Below are positions 49,761 through 58,500 of a DNA stretch of 64,000 bases, one piece after another (position 1 is the stretch's first letter; each line of letters opens with the position of its first letter). Location of the stretch: NCBI RefSeq assembly GCF_018847975.1, contig NZ_CP072597.1, positions 806,001-870,000 of the forward strand. The letters are read 5' to 3'. Below the pieces are notes generated by a model. It had not been told where the DNA came from. It ran no database searches and was given only the letters and a program-made list of their open reading frames with translations. The stretch is from Lysobacter sp. K5869 (GTDB lineage Bacteria > Pseudomonadota > Gammaproteobacteria > Xanthomonadales > Xanthomonadaceae). Position numbers and translations under genes: made by a program.

Positions 49761-50693
49761 GTGCTCAAACTGTACTTGCGCTGGTTCGATCGAGAGCCGG
49801 TCGGCGCTCTGTTGCCTGCGAAAAGCAGTCGCGAGTTGATCGATCTCGATGCGCTGGGTGCGTTCACCGCTCCCCGCCGAACGCGAAGATATCGCTGCGT
49901 CGACTGCGGCCTCCTCGAAACCGTCCATGTCTATCCGGCGGGCGATCATCTATTGCAATGCCAGCAGTGCGGTAGCCGCAGCGTCGACCTCCAAGGACCG
50001 CCCTTCCTGACGGTGCAGGTGCGACACGACTGGCTGCCCGGCGTGCTGAGCCGGCTGATGGTCGGCGAGTCTGCGTCGCCGGCGATGCTGGTACACAACC
50101 GCGTTTGGCACCTCGCCGACATCGACACGCCACGTGGCCAGGTCGCGGTCATGCTCGTACGCAGCGGCTGGCAGTGCGACTACACCGAAGTCGCCGCGGT
50201 GCTGCGCAAGTTCGGCAGGCCGCGACAGATCGTGCTGACGACGAGTCGCATCGAGCAGGAGGAGTTGAACAGCGCTGGGCGCGTCGTCATCCCGCTGGTC
50301 TCGGTCGCCAAACTCGACGCACAAGGACTCTGGCTGGAGCGCGAGACGCTGATAGAGCACTACCTACGCGGCGTCAATCAAGCTCGCAAGCTGCTGCTGC
50401 ACCCCACGCTCAAGTCCGACCAGCAGCTTTGGTTCGAACTCGGGCCGGACAACGCATGGGTGCGCGTCAACAACCGCACGGTGCGACTGTGGGGCAAACA
50501 GCGACTGTTCGTGGCGTCGATCGCCCGAGCGCATGTGCGCAACCAGCCGCATCGGCGCCTTGCCGACGCGGTCAACGATGCGGGCTACGAAGGCGACGTT
50601 CGCAGCCTGCACCAGATCTGCTCACGCCGAGACTTCCGCGAGGTGATCGGCATTGCCGATGGCTTCGTATGGATTCGCGACGACGTGCAGTAA
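49761..50693 (+). CDS. Zn-ribbon protein, unknown function (310 aa)
   Basis: I start it at GTG 49761; the frame is open to a GTG at 49686. The protein has a zinc ribbon CVDCGLLETVHVYPAGDHLLQCQQCGS near residues 45-75. It then has a mixed alpha-beta body (RKLLLHPTLKSDQQLWFELGPDNAWVRVNNRTVRLWGKQRLF). I recognise no family. It begins the rightward regulator unit opposite the early operon and may be a regulator or nuclease. It has no Walker motifs. Confidence 0.68.
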   Translation: MLKLYLRWFDREPVGALLPAKSSRELIDLDALGAFTAPRRTRRYRCVDCGLLETVHVYPAGDHLLQCQQCGSRSVDLQGPPFLTVQVRHDWLPGVLSRLMVGESASPAMLVHNRVWHLADIDTPRGQVAVMLVRSGWQCDYTEVAAVLRKFGRPRQIVLTTSRIEQEELNSAGRVVIPLVSVAKLDAQGLWLERETLIEHYLRGVNQARKLLLHPTLKSDQQLWFELGPDNAWVRVNNRTVRLWGKQRLFVASIARAHVRNQPHRRLADAVNDAGYEGDVRSLHQICSRRDFREVIGIADGFVWIRDDVQ

Positions 50694-50797
50694 CCCGGCA
50701 CAGCCGCCCTGCCATCACGAGGCTGCGAACGCCGACCACCATCCACCGGACCGATGGAAAACCGCTCCCCACTACCCCTGCAAGAGAAGGCTCAATC

Positions 50798-51244
50798 ATG
50801 GAAACCAAGCTGAGGCAAGACGTCACCCGAATCGCTCGCCACGAAGCGCGCCTGATGGTTGCACCGCTGATGAAGCGGATCAGGTCGTACAAGAAGGAAT
50901 TGGCTTCGCTTAAGGCAACAGCGCGGGCAACGCGCTCGGCACCGCCGAAGAAGCCGTCGGCAGCGACGGCCCCGCCTTCAAGGATCAACCAGCCGGCGCA
51001 GGTCAGCGGCGAAGAGGCGCAGGCCTGGTACTCCACCCAGAACCTGATCGAACTTCGCGCGAAATTCGACTTGTCCGCCGCCGGAATGGCCGACCTGGTC
51101 GGCGTCCGTCCGTGGTCGATCTATCGGTGGGAATCGGGCGAGAAGCCGAGCCTCACGTCGATGATCAAGGTCGCGTCCCTGCGCAAGGTCAGCCGCAAGC
51201 GCGCGTTGCGTATGCTGGAAGAACTGCGAAGCGCTGAAGAGTAA
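50798..51244 (+). CDS. XRE-type HTH regulator
   Basis: The 148-residue protein starts at ATG 50798 behind AAGAGAAGG. A basic N-terminal helix and Ala/Pro linker are followed by an XRE HTH at about 85-148: SAAGMADLVGVRPWSIYRWESGEKPSLTSMIKVASL. The DNA-binding C-terminal position is unusual for a Cro/CI repressor. It probably controls the operators of the early region. It is followed by a terminator hairpin. Confidence 0.78.
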   Translation: METKLRQDVTRIARHEARLMVAPLMKRIRSYKKELASLKATARATRSAPPKKPSAATAPPSRINQPAQVSGEEAQAWYSTQNLIELRAKFDLSAAGMADLVGVRPWSIYRWESGEKPSLTSMIKVASLRKVSRKRALRMLEELRSAEE

Positions 51245-51256
51245 GTGGGACAACTA

Positions 51257-51285
51257 CTCCTCGACCGGCTGCACCGGTCGAGGAG
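51257..51285. terminator. Bidirectional terminator-like hairpin
   Basis: CTCCTCGACCGG (51257-51268), CTGCA, CCGGTCGAGGAG (51274-51285): a perfect 12-bp stem between two convergent genes, the XRE regulator and the YfbU-like gene. No T-tract on either side. Confidence 0.65.
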
Positions 51286-51292
51286 CTCAACC

Positions 51293-51841
51293 TCAAGGCT
51301 GGGCCTTGAGTAGGCGCACGATCTGATTGGCCGACAGCATGTGGCCTGGCGCCGCCTGCCCGACTTCTTCCCGATAGATCTCGGACATCGCCTCATACTG
51401 AGGCAGCATCCTGCGTCCTGAATTGAAATCGGATCGGTCCGCGAAGTTCGGATACTCCTTTAGGTATTGAATAAGATACCTTGTGGCCACTAAAAAACGC
51501 TGCTCCTCTCGGCCGTCATACCCCGGGAAGCGCGGCGGGCAGGCGCTCGCGCCTACTTGTTCCAAGACCTCGGCGCGCTCGGCGCGCGGTAGGGCCTCAT
51601 AGCTTTCTTCCAGCGCCGACCACATCTGCATGTGCAGCCGGATAGCTGCGATGAGCGGCGGTGTGGGTTCGGTCTGGAACAATCCTGCGTAGCGCTCAAT
51701 CAGCGCCCACTCCTGACCGTGGTAGAGGGCCGATGTAACAAAGTCCGGATCGACTTCGTCGTCATGCTCTCCAATACCTAGCTTCCGCTGGATGCTGGCG
51801 AGCATCGCTACGACCAGCCGTTCGTTGTTTGTTAGTTTCAT
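51293..51841 (-). CDS. YfbU-family protein
   Basis: The 182-residue protein starts at ATG 51839-51841 behind GGGAG. YfbU-type pattern: MKLTNNERLVVAMLASIQRKLG, FPGYDGREEQRFLVATRYLIQYLKEYPNF and LSANQIVRLLKA at the end. The family is of unknown function in E. coli. Here it is a stand-alone minus-strand gene in the regulatory region of the prophage, so a lysogenic gene is possible. Confidence 0.82.
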   Translation of the reverse strand: MKLTNNERLVVAMLASIQRKLGIGEHDDEVDPDFVTSALYHGQEWALIERYAGLFQTEPTPPLIAAIRLHMQMWSALEESYEALPRAERAEVLEQVGASACPPRFPGYDGREEQRFLVATRYLIQYLKEYPNFADRSDFNSGRRMLPQYEAMSEIYREEVGQAAPGHMLSANQIVRLLKAQP

Positions 51842-52006
51842 TCAACTCCCCTGTACTCTTGCTTTGTCCATTAACGCGCGCGCGGGCGCAGCTTTCCACT
51901 GGCGAACGATATAGAAGGCGTCCCCGCGCCTCCGTTATTCATGATTAGCTAACTTTCGCGGCAAAGGAAGCTTTGTCGCGTTCTTTGCGACGAGCGAAGT
52001 TTAGGT

Positions 52007-52345
52007 TTGTCCCATGAACCCACTCTCAACTCCCGCCGATGTCCATCTTCCCAGGGTTTTCATTGGGAGCAGCAGGGTCTCGGTCCGGCGCAGCACCACA
52101 TTGCCGTACCTGACCTGGCCCCGGAGGTATGGCTAGCTTCTATCGGAAAAAATGTGCACGGCTGCACAGCTACCATCCGGCGCCATCAAGCGCGGGCATT
52201 CCAGATCGATCGTCCCTTCCGCAACGAGGCCGCGGCCGCCGGCTGGGTGGCCCGTTGGCTCGACCGGCAGGGCCATCTGATACAAGCCGAACTGCAAGAA
52301 CGCCCGGCTCTACCCTGTGGCCGACCTGTACCTAGCACCGTCTAG
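52007..52345 (+). CDS. Doubtful small protein (up to 112 aa)
   Basis: An open frame with a TTG start and no good ribosome site. Its later part reads like a protein: PEVWLASIGKNVHGCTATIRRHQARAFQIDRPF...AAGWVARWLDRQGHLIQAELQE. Composition is consistent with a small phage protein, but the start is unclear and no neighbour overlap supports it. The rest of 51842-52446 shows no gene. Confidence 0.38.
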   Translation: MSHEPTLNSRRCPSSQGFHWEQQGLGPAQHHIAVPDLAPEVWLASIGKNVHGCTATIRRHQARAFQIDRPFRNEAAAAGWVARWLDRQGHLIQAELQERPALPCGRPVPSTV

Positions 52346-52446
52346 CTCCGGTTGCCCTCGATTAGCCGCGATTAACGAAATCTGTCCTTAGACGTGGCCC
52401 TCGGCCATGCATAGCGTTGCGCGCATGTTCCTTTTGGAGGATTCGT

Positions 52447-52662
52447 GTGCCCACGTCGACCATCCCGCCCCTCGCGTCCGAGAGGCTATTGCGCTCGTCT
52501 GAACTCGCAGACCGTTGGCAGCTGACCGAATGTACCGTCCGCAAATGGCGGAGCAAGAACATCGGGCCCGAGTACGTCAAGGTCGGCGGAAGCATCCGGT
52601 ACCGCCTCGATGAGGTGCTGCGGTACGAACAAAACTGGGGCGGGCGGCGGGCAGATTCATGA
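52447..52662 (+). CDS. AlpA/excisionase-like HTH protein
   Basis: The 71-residue protein starts at GTG 52447 behind GGAGG. HTH: LLRSSELADRWQLTECTVRKWRSKNIGPEYVKVGGSIRYRLDEVLRYE. It is closely similar to the early HTH at 49003-49215. It is the first gene of the recombinase operon, overlapping the next gene by ATGA. It is a good candidate for the recombination directionality factor. Confidence 0.78.
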   Translation: MPTSTIPPLASERLLRSSELADRWQLTECTVRKWRSKNIGPEYVKVGGSIRYRLDEVLRYEQNWGGRRADS

Positions 52663-52856
52663 GCGCACCAGCTCCGCTTTCCTCGGCTCCTTCTGCTGAA
52701 GCGCGGCGAGTCGAGATCGCTCGCCTTCTCGCGCTCGCGATCACGCGCTGCCGGCGCGACGAGAAACCCGCTGGCTGGACGCAGAAGGGGGTTGCTAACC
52801 CGCGCGTGGGAAGCGTCCATGTCCGTCCCTTCAAACCGGGTCCAACCCCACGATGA
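52659..52856 (+). CDS. Small protein of the recombinase operon (65 aa)
   Basis: A 65-residue Arg/Ala-rich protein (MSAPAPLSSAPSAEARRVEIARLLALAITRCRRDEKPAGWTQKG) with ATGA overlaps on both sides. The slot between HTH and DUF2924 is often filled by a short unknown protein in such modules. No function assigned. Confidence 0.65.
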   Translation: MSAPAPLSSAPSAEARRVEIARLLALAITRCRRDEKPAGWTQKGVANPRVGSVHVRPFKPGPTPR

Positions 52857-53335
52857 AAAAAGACATGCCTGCAATGCCCGCGGCAACAGTCGCACGCGTC
52901 GTCGCACTTCGTAATATGACTATGCGCGAGCTGAAGGCGCAATGGTCAGAACTGTTCGAGAACGCGCCACCGGTCGACCAGCGTCGCTTCCTGGAGCGGC
53001 GCATCGCGTATCGACTTCAAGAGCTCGCCTGGTCGAAGCATCATGCGGCTGAGCTCGATGCAAACCGCGCACGGATCGACCTGCTGGTGGACAAGGGCAA
53101 GCTCCCTCCGCGCGTGCGCAATGGAAAGCCGATGCCCGGCTCGGTGCTGATCCGGCATTTCGGCGGACAGGACCATGTCGTAACGGTGAGGGCCGACGGC
53201 GATTTCGACTATCGCGGCCAGAGCTTCTCTAGCCTCTCGGCGCTCGCCAAGCACATCACCGGCACACCGTGGTCTGGACCGGTGTTCTTCGGCCTGCGCA
53301 GCGCCAGTGCCAAGACGAATGGAGGCCCGCGATGA
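52853..53335 (+). CDS. DUF2924 protein of the integration module
   Basis: The 160-residue protein shows the DUF2924 pattern: MTMRELKAQWSELFENAPP, RRFLERRIAYRLQELAW and PGSVLIRHFGGQDHVVTVRADGDFDYRGQSFSSLSALAKHITGTPWSGPVFFGL. The family almost always precedes a large serine recombinase in phages and islands; its function is unknown. It overlaps the recombinase start (ATGA). Confidence 0.88.
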   Translation: MKKDMPAMPAATVARVVALRNMTMRELKAQWSELFENAPPVDQRRFLERRIAYRLQELAWSKHHAAELDANRARIDLLVDKGKLPPRVRNGKPMPGSVLIRHFGGQDHVVTVRADGDFDYRGQSFSSLSALAKHITGTPWSGPVFFGLRSASAKTNGGPR

Positions 53336-54681
53336 GCGCCCCTGACATTTCGCGCCGTCTGCGTTGCGCCGTGTACGCGCGAAAATCAACGGAGGAGGGG
53401 CTGGAACGCGAGTACAACAGCATCGAAGCCCAGCGCGACGCCGGCCAAGCCTTTATCGCCAGCCGCCGCGCCGAGGGGTGGATTCCTGTCGCAGACGACT
53501 ACGACGACCCAGGTTACTCGGCGGCTACGCTGGTGCGCCCTGCGTTGGAGCGCCTGCTGGACGACATCCGCGCCGGCAAAATCGACATCGTCGTCACCTA
53601 CAAGGTTGATCGACTTTCCCGAAGCCTACGAGACTTTCATCGACTGTGGGAGCACATGACTGCATACGGGGTCGAGTTCGTCGCTGTGACCCAGCAGTTC
53701 AACACGACCGATGCGATGGGACGGTTGATGCTCAACATCCTTCTCTCGTTCGCCGAGTTCGACCGCGAACTGGACGTCGAGCGCGCTCGGGACAAGATGA
53801 TCGCAAGCAAGAAGAAGGGGTTGTGGATGCACGGCGTTCCGCCGCTCGGCTACGACCTCCAGAACCGCCGGCTCGTGGTCGACCCGAAGGAGGCGCCGCT
53901 GGTGCGCTGGATCTTTCAGCAGGTCGCGGCGGGCATGCCAACGGCGCCGCTCGTTGCCGCGCTGCGCGCACGCGGCGCGACCTCCAAGGTCTGGACTACC
54001 CGGAACGGACGCCAGATCCTCGGCAAGCCTATCGATAAGTCCCTGGTCTACAAAATGCTCGGCAACCGCACTTACCTTGGGGAGCTTCGCCACGGCGCGC
54101 AGTGGTTCACCGAATCGCACGAAGCCATAATCGAGCCGGAACTTTGGGCCGAGGCGCAGGCGGCTATCTCTACCCGGCCGCGCGCCCTGCCGTCGTCGGA
54201 CAGTTCGAAGATTCCCTTCCCCTTGCGCGGGCTGGTCTTCGCGGCGGATGGCCGCGCCATGACGCCGTGGCATACCACCAAGCGCAATGGTCGAACCTAC
54301 CGATATTACGTCCACACCCGCGCGCTGCACGAAAGCGCCAAGCTACTAAAGCTTCCGCGCGTCCCCGCCGGAGAATTGGAGGCTGCCATCATCGAGCAGC
54401 TGCGCAGCGTGCTTCGGGCCCCGGAGTTGATTTCGGCGATTTTGGCGCAGGCAGCTGCACTTGACCCCGACCTGGACGAGCCGCAGATCATGATCGCCAT
54501 GCTACGCCTGCATGAGATCTGGGAGTACCTCGCCGGGCACGAGCAAGAACAGATGCTCCAACTGCTGATTGAGCGAATCGTCGTCCACGAAGATCGCGCC
54601 GAGTTGCGGCTGCGCCCACTGGGCCTGACCAGCTTTGTCCGCGAACTGGAGCAACACGAAGCCGTCGAGGTATCCGCATGA
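53332..54681 (+). CDS. Large serine recombinase (probable phage integrase)
   Basis: The 449-residue protein starts at ATG 53332, overlapping the DUF2924 stop; the frame is open further up. N-terminal resolvase domain: YARKS with nucleophile Ser19, SLEREYNSIEAQ-like block, DDIRAGKIDIVVTYKVDRLSRSLRDF. A recombinase domain then zinc-ribbon-like region (LPLRGLVFAADGRAMTPWHTTK, although Cys residues are lacking) and a coiled-coil C-terminus. It is one of the larger serine recombinases and should integrate the phage. It lacks a canonical CxxC ribbon. Confidence 0.9.
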   Translation: MSAPDISRRLRCAVYARKSTEEGLEREYNSIEAQRDAGQAFIASRRAEGWIPVADDYDDPGYSAATLVRPALERLLDDIRAGKIDIVVTYKVDRLSRSLRDFHRLWEHMTAYGVEFVAVTQQFNTTDAMGRLMLNILLSFAEFDRELDVERARDKMIASKKKGLWMHGVPPLGYDLQNRRLVVDPKEAPLVRWIFQQVAAGMPTAPLVAALRARGATSKVWTTRNGRQILGKPIDKSLVYKMLGNRTYLGELRHGAQWFTESHEAIIEPELWAEAQAAISTRPRALPSSDSSKIPFPLRGLVFAADGRAMTPWHTTKRNGRTYRYYVHTRALHESAKLLKLPRVPAGELEAAIIEQLRSVLRAPELISAILAQAAALDPDLDEPQIMIAMLRLHEIWEYLAGHEQEQMLQLLIERIVVHEDRAELRLRPLGLTSFVRELEQHEAVEVSA

Positions 54682-55109
54682 GCAAATTCAAGGTCGAGAT
54701 AGCCACAGGCAGCGATGGCTCTATCAGCTTTGATGTTCCGCTGCGGATCACAAAGCGCGGCTACCGCAAGCTCGTCCAGCTCACCGGGCCGGAGGCCGCC
54801 GAGCGGCCTTGGGACGCCCGGCCGACCGCGCTGCAGCGTGCGCTGGGCCGTGCGGAGCGCTGGCGCCGGATGCTGGAATCCGGCGAGGCCATGTCCATCA
54901 ACGATCTGGCTGCGAAGGAGAGAACGGACTTCAGCTACGTCGCTCGCCTGCTCAATCTAACGACATTGGCGCCGCAGCTGGTAGCAGCGATCTTGGACGA
55001 CACCCTTCCCAGTGGCACGACCGTCAATGACCTGGCGATCAACCCGCCTCTGCTATGGTCCGGGCAGATCGAGCAACTGCAGCGCAAGCGCGGTCCGTTA
55101 CGCAGGTAG
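54678..55109 (+). CDS. HTH protein downstream of the recombinase
   Basis: The 143-residue protein overlaps the recombinase stop by ATGA. N-terminal beta part (FKVEIATGSDGSISFDVPLRI), Arg-rich middle, and a KorB/ParB-like HTH: SINDLAAKERTDFSYVARLLNLTTLAPQLVAAIL. It often travels with DUF2924-recombinase pairs. It may regulate or assist recombination; the role is unproven. Confidence 0.75.
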   Translation: MSKFKVEIATGSDGSISFDVPLRITKRGYRKLVQLTGPEAAERPWDARPTALQRALGRAERWRRMLESGEAMSINDLAAKERTDFSYVARLLNLTTLAPQLVAAILDDTLPSGTTVNDLAINPPLLWSGQIEQLQRKRGPLRR

Positions 55110-55541
55110 GCGCTTGTCTTGGAATAGGCGGACAAATCGTGCACCGACACTCGATCAGCTGCCCCGCTCCCCGCAGATTGCCGGAACGTGTCGGCCGCGC
55201 ATTGCGCCCCACGGTCTATTTTCCAAGATCGGAGGAAACATCCTGGCTCGCACCTGAGAATCTATCGGGATTGGTAGGCCACCAAGGAGACGAGCCTTGA
55301 ACCTAATTGATTAATAGCTTGGGCAACTTTGCTATTCAATCAATGACTTAAGCCTTACCAATTTCCCGGAAGCGCCCACCTGCGACACCGGCAGGTCAGC
55401 ATCCTGCCAGCCATTTCCGCGGTGTCCGCTATCGGCCAGGAGCGAACACTTAGTGGAGCGAGCCGTCAAGATTAGAGTTGATCTCGGCTTCATGGAAATT
55501 CACCATATAACTGGACAGTTGAACTTTACCAAAGGCACCAC
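55110..55541. other. Prophage right boundary / intergenic, attR candidate region
   Basis: 432 bases with no credible gene; AT-richer from 55290 on, with TTGATTAATAG and CAATCAATGAC dyad-like stretches. It lies between the integration module and the STAND ATPase, so the attR core should be near. I found no shared word with the left end (8952-9360). It must also hold the promoter of the ATPase. Confidence 0.5.
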
Positions 55542-58500
55542 ATGAGCGTCGCGGCTAGAAGATCCCATCGTGGGGACGAGTACCAACTCGCCGTCGCCGT
55601 GCACTGGCTAGTTCGACTGCTTTCTGATCCGAACATCGTATCTATCCAAGTAGACGCCGTCTCACTCCCAGCATCGCCAGAAGCCGTCGATGTGGACGAC
55701 ATCGTCATAACTTACGGCAATGACACTACCCGACACGTACAGGCCAAGAAGAACCAGCCGAACCAAAGTTGCTGGAAAATATCGGATTCGGATCTTAAGG
55801 ACGAGTTGATCAAGGCGCATCGGCAGTTACAGAAAGCCCCCGATGCGATCATCGAGTTCTGTTCGCACACTCCGTTCGGCGACCTGGCGGCGCTGGCCGA
55901 GAGCACCCGTGATTACGTCGATTACGACGTATTCCAGGCGCAGGCCAGTTCTAAACTCAGAACGGCCCTTGCCAAGCTGGAACGCATCCTGGGCTGCGCT
56001 GGCGATATCGCCTTCAATTTGGTCAGGCACATCGAAATCGGCAGCGCCCACAATTTCGACGGCTGGGAAGCCGTCAATCTCTCGGCGCTGCAATCCCAAG
56101 TCGACGATCCCGAGACAGCTGTCGACGTACTCACCAGGATGGCACGTGGCAACCAGAGCGGGCTGCGACTGCCACCTGGCCCGCTGCAACGCGACCAGAT
56201 CGTGCAGGCGCTAAGCGAACGCGGCGTGGGAATAATCAGCAACCTCGTTCCGCTGGATCCGACCCAAGTGTCCCGCAGCTTTGCCGCGGCGTCAGCCGAC
56301 CTCGCCGACTGGAAGACGACGCTGCCCAACGACGACTGGCTGGAACGCCCCGAACTGGACGTGCTTTGCGAACGAATCGCCAACGAGCCCGCCTCGCTGA
56401 CGCTCGTGCTCGGCGAGCCGGGCTGCGGCAAATCCGCACTGCTGGCCATGCTGGCGCGGAGGCAGGTCGCGCTCGGCATACCCGTCCTCGCGATCAAGGC
56501 GGACTACCTGTCCGAGACAGTCGTCGATACTCCCTCGCTGGGCGATCACCTGAACCTGCCCGCCGACCCGGTCGATTGTGTGGTTGCGCTGGCCAAGTCC
56601 ACGAAGGTACTAGTCCTTGTCGATCAACTGGATGCGCTTGCGGACCTAGTCGTCCAGCACTCCACGCGATTGCGCGCGCCCATGGACCTGATTCGCGGGC
56701 TTTCCGGCGTACAGAACATTCATGTCGTGGCCTCATGCCGGTTGTTCGAGCACCGGCACGACACTCGGTTGCGGAATCTTGATGCCGAGACCATGACCCT
56801 CGATTTTCCGTCTTGGGACAACGTCCAGGCGACCCTCAGGAAGTCTGGCATCCATGCCGGAGGATGGAACGCCTCGATTCGTGAAGACCTGCGGTCGCCC
56901 CAGACCCTGAACTTATTTCTACAGTTGATCAGAACCACCGACGAAGCAGATTTGCTGCTCGGATATCAACACATGCTCGGCGAACTGTGGAAGCAACAGG
57001 TTCTGTCGGATGCGAGCGGGCGCGCTCGTGAGGCGCTGTACGCCATCACGAAGCGCATGGCAGAGAGGGAAGTGCTCTGGCTGCCGGAAGCGCTGTTCGA
57101 AGCCTTCCATTTCGAACTGCAGCGACTCTCGCGGTCCGGCATCTTGCTATGCGAGGGCGGCCGCGTCGGCTTCCGCCACCAGACGCTGTACGAGTACATC
57201 CGCGCACGAAGCTTCCTCGACGTACCCGGCCAGCTGACCGATGCCGTGCTGGCGCGCCAGCACAGCCTGCGAGTCAGACCACTGTTATGGCACTCGCTTG
57301 CCTACATGCGTGCGGTCGACCGTCCGACCTACGCTCATGAGATCGAACGACTCTGGCACGCCAATCTTCGCCCGCACCTGAAGATGCTACTCATCGAGTT
57401 TCTCGGCCAGTTGCAGGACCCTAGCCCCAGCGAGACGGCCCTGGTCGCGGAGAAATGGGATGACGCCTGGTACCGACGCCGCATCCTCGCTACGGCGCCC
57501 GGTAGTCCGGGTTGGTTCGACTGGCTGGCGCATGATCACCTAGCGGAGATCATGCGACTGCCGGTCGAGGAAGCCCGGGGCGCGCTGCCTGTGCTGTCGC
57601 GCGCGTTGCCGAGCCGCCGGTCCCGTGTTCTTGACCTGATCAGGAGTCACTGGCAACCCATAGCGGAAAAGGACCCCCTAACTTGGTTCGTGCTGGAACA
57701 GTTGCCGACGTGGGATACGGACTGCATTAACCTGGGCCGACAGATCCTCTCCAGGACAGGGATTGCGGGTTGGCAGGCCAACCACATGGTCAGCATCGTC
57801 AGTGCTGTGGATCCCAGCCAGGCACCATTGCTGCTCGATGCTTGGCTACTGCAGAAGACCGCCGATGTGCAGCACCCAGCTGAGGAGGCGGCACGCATTG
57901 CCAAAATTCTCAACGAGCAAGAGCTACACGACTTGCCGGCAATCGCCGAAGCCGCCCCGCGAGAGTTCGTAACGGCGATCTGGCCTTGGGTGTTGAAGGC
58001 AATGCATCTTCTGGCGCTGGACGAGCATGATTTCGTCGTCGGATACCGAAACGTCGACATGCGATTTCCCGATCTCGATGTCGAAGATTTGCACCGCGAG
58101 AAACCTTTCATCGCTGCCGTAGTCGTCGGGGTCAGATTGCTGGCAGAACGGCACCCTGAGGATTTTCTTGCTTTTCTGAAATCCAATCGGCAGGCCGATC
58201 TGATGCCCGTTCAGCGGCTGCTTGCATTGGGCCTCCGGCAAGTGGCTGCGCAGTACCCTGCCGATGCGCTCGCGTTCCTGCTTGAGGATCCCCGGCGCCT
58301 GGTGGTCGGCACCTATCGCGACACGCATGCCGATTCGAATCGCCTCATCCGCGCCGTCTCGCCGCATCTGGATGAAGAACAGGTCCAGCGACTGGAACGG
58401 ACCATCCGCGAATGGAACCGGTACGCCCACCTCCCCGACGACGATGCAAGGACACGCCTTCATCGTCTGCAGTGGACGCGCCAGCATCGTTTGCGCGTAC